NCBI GenBank assembly: GCA_900155495.1
Contig: FTLJ01000524.1
Coordinates: 45,877-109,876 of the forward strand
DNA length: 64,000 bases
Reading direction: 5' to 3'
Source: Porogramme epimiltina
Taxonomy: Eukaryota; Basidiomycota; Agaricomycetes; Polyporales; Polyporaceae
This document shows positions 57,656 to 64,000 of this stretch, piece by piece. Position numbers and translations under genes: made by a program. Below the pieces are notes generated by a model. It made no database searches. It saw nothing but the letters and a program-made list of their open reading frames with translations, and was not told the origin of the DNA. Each line of letters begins with the position of its first letter. The first letter of the stretch is position 1.

Positions 57656-59346
57656 CCCCACGTACTGATCTGTTGGCATGCCTTCTCCTGACCGTTGGAG
57701 TTTGTACGAACATTCGCCACACTCCTCAGACTCGTCATATGGACATTTTTCCGCGCGCCGACTACGCGATGTAATGACCATGCCGACTGCCACGCAGGTG
57801 TCACTAGTTAATCGGTAGGAGTAAGCGAGATGAGCGAAAAAAGCACCACCATCTTACACTTCGATTTGCGGAGACAGTCTGGCAAGTGCCATTGTAATAT
57901 TAGAAGGAAATGCTTCTTCCTGGAAAGAGAGAGTCAGAGAAGTTTTAGACAGATGCCAAAGAGCCCACTCGGAAGCAGTTGTAAAGATCCATGTTAGAAG
58001 CTAGCGCCACAGTAGCTTCGGAGTACTGTGCGAGGTGCGGTGTGTACTAGTACGTAACGAAGTCATTCGTAATACGCATACCAGAAGTATATATTCGAGG
58101 AGGTGATCGACCGTATGATGGCAGATTCGTACATTTAATCGTTTTCGCGCTCATAGTCTATTAGCCGAGCCGCGCGCTATATATTGCGCGCGCACATATA
58201 TATTTTCTCAACTTCGATTTTTGGCGAAAAAAACCCTTCCCTACGTAGGAGGGAGGTATCGGGGCTACATTCCTTCAAAAATACGAATGAAAACCACACG
58301 TTCGGAGGCTCCAAAGCTGTTGGAATAGGAGGCTACCCAAATATGATAACTATGCGGGCTTATAATCGCTTCAATAGAAGTCTACTAGTAATGGTTCTAA
58401 TGGATACAAAAATTACAATACATTAATAAATCCTAGGGATAGAAGTAAGATATCTAGTTGGTGAGTACACTAGTACTACTAGATCCGTTTTAGGGAGTCA
58501 CAGGGACATTCCCGTACGAAGTGAGCACCGGGGCGGGCAAGGAGGCTCCTCGGACGGAGGGCAAGCCGGAGGCGCCCAGTGCGGGCGGTCCGTAGTGCCG
58601 CACCTTCCAAATTCGGATGCCCCACTCCCCCCCACCTTGGGGGGCATTTCCCCCTTACTATACCCCTTGAAAATTTATATTGGGGCTATATTATACTACC
58701 ACATCCATAATTATGTGTTTTTACGGATGAAAACTGGAAAGAGACGAACCGGGGGACATCGAGCTCGAGGGGCCCCCAGTTCGGCGCCTAAACTAAAAGT
58801 GCCCTTCAAGGTCGCGCTGGGCGCTTCACGCGCGCTTACATCAAAATATGAGCGCGATTTCGTGTTGTGTGTGCGCGCTCAGTTATTTACCTGTGTTAGA
58901 ACTGATTTATAAATGTACAGATCTGCCGCCATAGACCGGATCGCAGGTCCCGCACCTCGCTTCTCCAAAAATTTGGCCGAGTACCGGGACCGGATAGGGC
59001 CCTACAGCGACAGTATTGGAAGACATAGCTTACCAATTCCGGACCTGATAGATCCGCTTCATGAAGTTCATCGATTTGTTGTGTTTCCGAGGATGTCATT
59101 CATTTTTGTTCCTTAGGCGCTTTGAGTAGCCTCCCTTACAGTCTTTTCTCTCACATTGCACGGCATTCACTTTTGTTGATAAGATAGTGCATTATCTAGT
59201 ACCGTTATCACCCCTCGGAGGGCCGCGCGTGCATATAATATTCATCGAAGTTCTATATATGGCCGTGTACATGCACAGCCCCTTCCGTATATACCCATCT
59301 CTCATCAAGCATTCCCCACTTCCCGTTCACAAACCAAGCCTACGCA
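57656..59346. other. AT-rich intergenic region
   Basis: About 1.7 kb. Part (58080-58450) is AT-rich with GCGCGCGCACATATATAT near 58180, and GC-rich blocks follow (58500-58620, 58740-58830). TGTGTGCGCGCTC near 58875 weakly mirrors the left block, so a degenerate inverted-repeat element of about 700 bp is possible. No coding sequence found. Confidence 0.4.
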
Positions 59347-60771
59347 ATGACGAACCCCTGGGACATCTACGTTGGGCAGCTCTTCTCCCTGGGCTACGGT
59401 CGTCCTCTCTGGCACCCTGAACCGGTCTCGTATCACAATGATCGTCCCAAGGTTCCTATCGAAATTGGATCTGTTGGTTTTTTGGATGAAAACGGCGGAT
59501 TCAGCCCACTCTTCAATTGTATGAAGCCCAAAGAGGATAACGCGAACCAACTTGGGGTTCCCCAAGACTTCGAAGTTCTCAAAGACGTGGTAACCCGCGA
59601 GAGGGATGAAATCCTCCAGGATGTGGTAGCTAGTCACAGCGTCAAAGTAGTCAAAGTCGGCGTAGGAGCTGGGATCAACAGGTGAGGAGCCAGATATCCA
59701 CTAATCCTTTGACGTTCCTGAGCTTTCACGTTCAGCGGTGTTTCAGGATCTGTAGGGATCAATGCCTTTCTGGAATATACTCTCAGCGATGAAAAGGGAG
59801 CTATGGTCAAGCTTAAGCAACCTGGACGGCACAAATGGATTATGTCGGCTGAACGCACGAAGACTTACATGAAGCGCAATGTAAACAGCTGGCTTGAATT
59901 CGCAAATGCAAAATTGGGAATTGGGAAGAGAGAAGAAGATTTGATGTTTATCTATGGTGTTATCACAACGTCGGAATGGATGGTCGTTGCCATCCAGGGG
60001 CCTGCTGTCAAGTCTAAGAAAATTTCCTTGAGTGGGAATGTCGCCGTGTTCGCTAACGGAGAAGTCTCAGTGAAGCTATCCGACGAGACTTTACCCGCAG
60101 CACACTCTAGATATGGCCCAAGAGAGAGGCACGACGTGGTGACCACCACTTCCAATGACCAGGGCGTCAATTCGTCCGACACTGCAAGCAATAACTGTCT
60201 ATTCATTTACTACTACAAGATGAAACACAGACTCTGGGGGAAGTTTCCCATGGAGGCCAAAGCTGGTGACCATCAACTGCCCCCGCCAGAAAATTCAGGA
60301 TCAGACGGGCCTGCTACATTGAGCTACGACACGATCGCTGACGGACCCGAGGACGACAGCTTACCCGCAGACGCACGGGTGGGTGCCTCAATGCATATTC
60401 CTCTTATTGTGCTGATGGATATTCAAGTCCTGCGATCCGGTTGATCATATTCTCGACTACATACTCCTGGTTAGTACCTCACAAGAGTCTCTTATTGATG
60501 TTCCACGGGCACTGAGATTAAAATAGAATTCGGGCGCTTCCACGGCGTTTGCTTCCAATATGGACCTTCATGCTTGCTTTCGTGTGAGGGAAAAATCCTC
60601 TATTTTGAACTACCTGATCTAACTTTCAATAAATAGGACCATATCATGCTTCCCGAGGATATACCCGCTGCACTCGCAACAATAGCCCCCAAAATCGATG
60701 TAGACAAAAGCGGTGGTATGTTTTACTGCGTATATATTGCTGCGTTCGATCGAGTAATGGTGCATTGGTAG
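59347..60771 (+). CDS. Uncharacterised basidiomycete protein family
   Basis: ATG 59347: a start with GYGRPLWHPEPVSYH, then VPIEIGSVGFLDENGGFSPL, a conserved opening I associate with a large family of agaricomycete proteins of unknown function. Exon 1 ends at GINR (intron about 59682-59734). Exon 2 holds VSGSVGINAFLEYTLSDEKG, RTKTYMKRNVNSWLEFANAK and a beta-type stretch FIYGVITTSEWMVVAIQG, then a Ser/Asp-rich loop. A further intron from about 60381 leads to CDPVDHILDYILL (about 60433-60470), then, after another intron, DHIMLPEDIPAALATIAPK (from about 60638). The last exon may end at 60771 or splice onward. No catalytic motif or membrane segment was seen. The family link rests on memory of the pattern, so function is left open. 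Confidence 0.6.
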
Positions 60772-60776
60772 TCGGT

Positions 60777-62116
60777 ATGGTTGCTATATCTTGCAATCAG
60801 CATGAAGATAAGAGTTCATACACTGAACTTAAAGAATATACAAAGATATCTGCTTCTCAATCAAGCACTGCTGATGGTTACGAGACGACAACAATCAGCA
60901 ATTCCCGCAGAAAATTAGGTCTCTTCTTAGAGCATGGATTACACGTCATCGATTTCCTAGGACCACAGTGCGACTCTTCTGGCTTCTACATCAATGGAGA
61001 AAGCGAGCAGGTAGATCTTTGCACATGTTCCTTGGTCTGCAAGGCGTGGCTCCAGCGAAGCCGCGTCAATCTTTACCGAGCAATTCAAATCAGCAGTCAG
61101 AAGAAGCTTTTACTTTTGGAACAAACATTCAATTACACACCGCCCTTGAGATATCTGGTAAAAGCTATCGGAGTACGGGTTTCCGAATACGACACGGTGC
61201 AACTCCATACGGTCATGTCAATGATTCGATTCACAATTCCCCACATCCAAGGGCTATATCTAGATGTTGATAAATCTACCCTCTCAAGCAAGTTAACCGC
61301 ACTCTCCCCTCCCATCCACAAGCATATTGGCATAGGATTTCCATCAATCCGCTCCATATCACTCAGCAACATTGCTTGCGCTCATGCTATATACCTCTTA
61401 CGGGGCTTCCCTGGTCTAGAGACCCTGAGGTGTAACTACATCAACGAAGATTTAGAAAAGCCATCTCATTTGACTCTACGACGATTGGCTTGTTTGGAAG
61501 TATGTATATGATTTTAAAGGAAAATGGAGAATTTATTGAACTTTTCCGTAGACTTTTATTGTCACACCAAGCTTCCTCAATACAGTATTCACCGCCGGCA
61601 TAAGGACACTGGTGGATGTCAAGCTCCACTTGAACAATCTTCGTTTAGAAACAAAAGGTAAAATGAATTACACTCTATCGCCTCCCCGGTCTCTTACATT
61701 GTTCTTAATTTTATCCTTGAATACTAGATTTTCCATCACTTAAATACCTTACACTATACCTAGACGGCCCGAGTCTCGTTTCTGGTCTCCAGGACACTGT
61801 GGACCTTCTTTCCTACGGATGGTCATCCCCAATCCTCCGTTCCCTCGTCCTTGATTGTGCAACCACGATCAACTCCGACAGCTGGAATGAGATCCGTGGT
61901 CATCTACAGGACTCCTCTAATACATGCGACCAGCTGGAAAGCGAGCTCCTCTCGGAACGCTACCATCACTTCGAAACCTTAGCATTCCACGTCAGAATTG
62001 ATCTCAAATTCTCCGTTATCGATATTGTCGGTCTACTTCAAGATGCATTTCAGAATTTACGTGAACATCTGGCCCTCGATGTCACAGTTCATGCCAGTGT
62101 GTATACAATATTTTGA
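60777..62116 (+). CDS. F-box-like/LRR protein (F-box D)
   Basis: ATG 60777 is chosen because it follows the upstream gene closely and precedes an N-terminal Ser/Thr-rich part. The F-box-like core is LCTCSLVCKAWLQRSRVNLY, the usual agaricomycete form (C-x-LVC+AWL-x-RSR). Leucine-rich stretches follow (SMIRFTIPHIQGLYLDVDKS, IRSISLSNIACAHAIYLLRG). Introns near 61500-61552 and 61660-61730 separate SLKYLTLYLDGPSLVSGLQD and the last part (LRSLVLDCATTINSDSW), with a stop near 62114-62116. It is not closely related to F-box A-C. Probable SCF substrate adaptor. The last exon might splice onward at GTGTGTATAC near 62097. Confidence 0.65.
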
Positions 62117-63652
62117 TTTTTTTCGCATTATTAAAATGACGATGTGATGGCTATAGAATCTGAAGACCGCTCTGAAGATTTCTCAGTGATGAGCTCGAGC
62201 ATTGTTAGGTAAGGCTCAGGCACGATGGAATCAACGCAGCCAGCCAAACTACTCCCCGCGTAGATCCTCAAGCAGCTCAGATGCACAAACAACTCAATAA
62301 GGGCGTAGAGAAACTATCAGCCTCTACGAGTGAGGTTGGATCGACATCGGCGACGGCTGCCTTCCCAGGGAGGGACACTAGTATCCCTTGATCCATCTTG
62401 CCGCTGCCCCCCCCCACCCCCCGATGTAAATCGCACAAATACTCTCTACACGATCTACTATAGCCTAACACATGCCCTCTTCTCCCTTGTACTTCCACTC
62501 CCATGACAGACACCAAGTGTCACGTTCTGATTTCTCTCCTCTATACTACAATCCTATGTCTCCCTCTCCCTGCCAGTTCGTTGCGTAATCGTTTCCTCCC
62601 CCCTTATCCTGCCTGCTTATGCTTTGTTCCGTTTTGTCAGTATTGCATCCATGGAATCACAATTCAGTCATGAGCCCTCCAGGCTGGGTGGGCTAAGGAT
62701 TGGCGACGCCAGCTACGAATCGCTCTTTGTAGATGGCTTCCACCAGTCATCTGTGTTCCACTCTGTGATCGCCCAGGATATTGAGGAATTTCTGGATAGC
62801 GTACCCGTTCTGTAATGAATCAACTGTGTTTGCTGTAGCCTTGGCTTGAGTGGTAATGAGGACTAAAAGCGGGAGACGGCCGTCTTGAACGGAGAGCTCT
62901 GGTGTGTGATTACATAAGCGTGACTCGAGACCCCAGGCTGTAGTCCTCCTCTTCCTCTGTTTTTCGACCACTCCTATACTCTCGGTCTCTAAACCTTTTT
63001 TAACCAGTTCTCTCAATCCCCTCCACCTCAAGCAAAATCTATGTCCTCATATGGAAGCACTGTTGTTGTGCTCTTGTGTTTGTCACCCCGCGACTCCCTG
63101 CCGTTCAATTAGCAACACCCGCGCAATAGGGATGTGAAAAGCCGGGTTCCTCTAGGCCTCACGTGCATTTCCTCTAGCCTTTCAAACTCAATTTCATCCT
63201 TGGAGCAGCAGAGAGAGAGGCGCACGGCGCGCTGGAAGGGTAACGGTTTACTGGTACGTGGTCCATCACTCGCGCCAAGATGTTTGACTGCTGACATCGT
63301 GCTTCTGCAGCAACCTCCGCAACTGACTGCAGCGACGACGTCAGAACGCGCGCGTCATACGATGCCACTGTGTTCCATCTAGTGGAAGGGCCGAAGCGGT
63401 TCTTTGTCCAACAACACGGGTCTAGTAGTCAGCTTTGTCCTGACGGAGCCCATGCCCTCGCCGTGGCCGCGCGCAGCGAGTCCATTGTCTCCTCGCCTTC
63501 TTGTGCCAAAGCCACGTTCCTCTTGCTATATGTGCATCTACCCCTGTGCCACGGCCAACCGTCGTCTTCGCCTCATCCCACCGAACGCCCCCGACGCCAC
63601 CCCCGCCACTTCCCGACGCCCATGAACACACCTTCGCCCCACCCCAGGTACA
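62117..63652. other. Intergenic region
   Basis: About 1.5 kb. Short frames (for example 62624-62815, a Ser-rich stretch) lack domains or splice support. Poly-C run near 62407-62420. The 3' part, 63400-63650, is pyrimidine-rich and may be the promoter or first exon of the next gene. Confidence 0.4.
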
Positions 63653-64000
63653 TCCGCGCCCGCTCATACGCGCCTCCGCCTCAAACCCCTGGACCACCGC
63701 CGAAAGGACCCTTACCCCTGCTTCCCCCGCTCATGTTCGACGAGGAGGACGAGGACTCGAGCCTCATCCAGATCCCGGCCGACACCTGGGCCGACGAGAC
63801 GAAGCTCTTCTCCACCATCCGCGGCGCGCTCAGCCTATCTGCCGACGCGCTCAAGGCGCTCCAAAAGGTCCCCGCGAGAATGCCCGCGCTGCGGCAGCGG
63901 CGTACGAGGGGCAGCCCGTTACGCGTGCGCGCCCGCAGATCGCTGCCGGACAGCGAGTCGATTTCGCGTTTTGCACGGGGAGCAGGGCGTTGCGCCGCCA
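63653..64000 (+). CDS. Partial gene cut by window end
   Basis: After an acceptor-like CCAG near 63651, the frame reads YIRARSYAPPPQTPGPPPKG, then MFDEEDEDSSLIQIPADTWA and SLSADALKALQKVPA, ending in an Arg-rich part that runs off the window. Proline-rich then acidic composition with high GC in third positions supports coding. No domain recognised; the start codon may be at 63733 or in an upstream exon. Confidence 0.5.

Noticed and set aside
1..64000. Classical secondary-metabolite cluster
   Set aside because: P450s and AKRs are present, but no PKS, NRPS, terpene cyclase, transporter or pathway-specific transcription factor was seen.
1..64000. tRNA, rRNA or CRISPR features
   Set aside because: No convincing cloverleaf, rRNA segment or regularly spaced repeat array was found by eye; a tRNA scan could still reveal one.

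Overview
The window looks like nuclear DNA of an agaricomycete fungus (Basidiomycota; a wood-decay polypore-type genome fits best). Genes are dense and cut by many short introns (about 50-60 nt, GT-AG). The gene families are typical of this group: expanded cytochrome P450s with short exons, aldo-keto reductases (AKR), F-box/LRR proteins, BTB proteins and HET-domain proteins. There is no sign of bacterial or organellar DNA. Intron boundaries were placed by eye from splice signals and paralogue comparison, so exon edges are approximate unless stated.

Layout. 0-15 kb: a BTB protein (+), P450-1 (-), then three AKR paralogues (AKR-1, -2, -3, all +) with an alpha/beta-hydrolase and a small unknown gene between them. 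4.1-5.5 kb holds a GC-rich fold-back repeat and an assembly gap (poly-G with two Ns). 15.2-30 kb: a tandem segmental duplication of about 7 kb. Each unit carries a P450 (-), a conserved spacer, a small BRCT-like gene (-) and an F-box gene (+). The first F-box copy is broken by a 3-bp duplication that creates a stop. A third, more diverged F-box gene follows at 31.3-33.35 kb. 33.68-37.69 kb: a segment bounded by terminal inverted repeats that contains remnants of three unrelated genes: a probable U1A/U2B''-type snRNP first exon, a cyclin C gene and the first cupin of an oxalate decarboxylase. 38.1-42.5 kb: two tandem HET-domain genes. 42.6-44.9 kb: P450-4 (-). 46.3-48.5 kb: a RAD7 homologue (-). 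49.1-55 kb: P450-5 (+) and AKR-4 (+), both broken; P450-5 carries a 917-bp hAT-type element with a perfect 8-bp target-site duplication inside the exon for the haem-cysteine loop. 56-57.7 kb: a secreted Ser/Thr-rich gene broken by GC-rich fold-back repeats. 59.3-62.1 kb: a basidiomycete-type protein of unknown function and an F-box protein. The window ends inside another gene.

Working picture: five P450s and four AKRs of one subtype each lie interleaved over 55 kb. P450s hydroxylate or oxidise small molecules and this AKR type reduces aldehydes or ketones, so a shared detoxification or small-molecule role is plausible. No backbone synthase (PKS, NRPS, terpene cyclase), transporter or dedicated regulator is visible, so a classical biosynthetic cluster is not supported. 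The strongest unusual signals are the gene-fragment-carrying inverted-repeat segment, the hAT insertion that cuts a P450 in its catalytic loop, and the 15-nt microexon kept in all four AKR paralogues.
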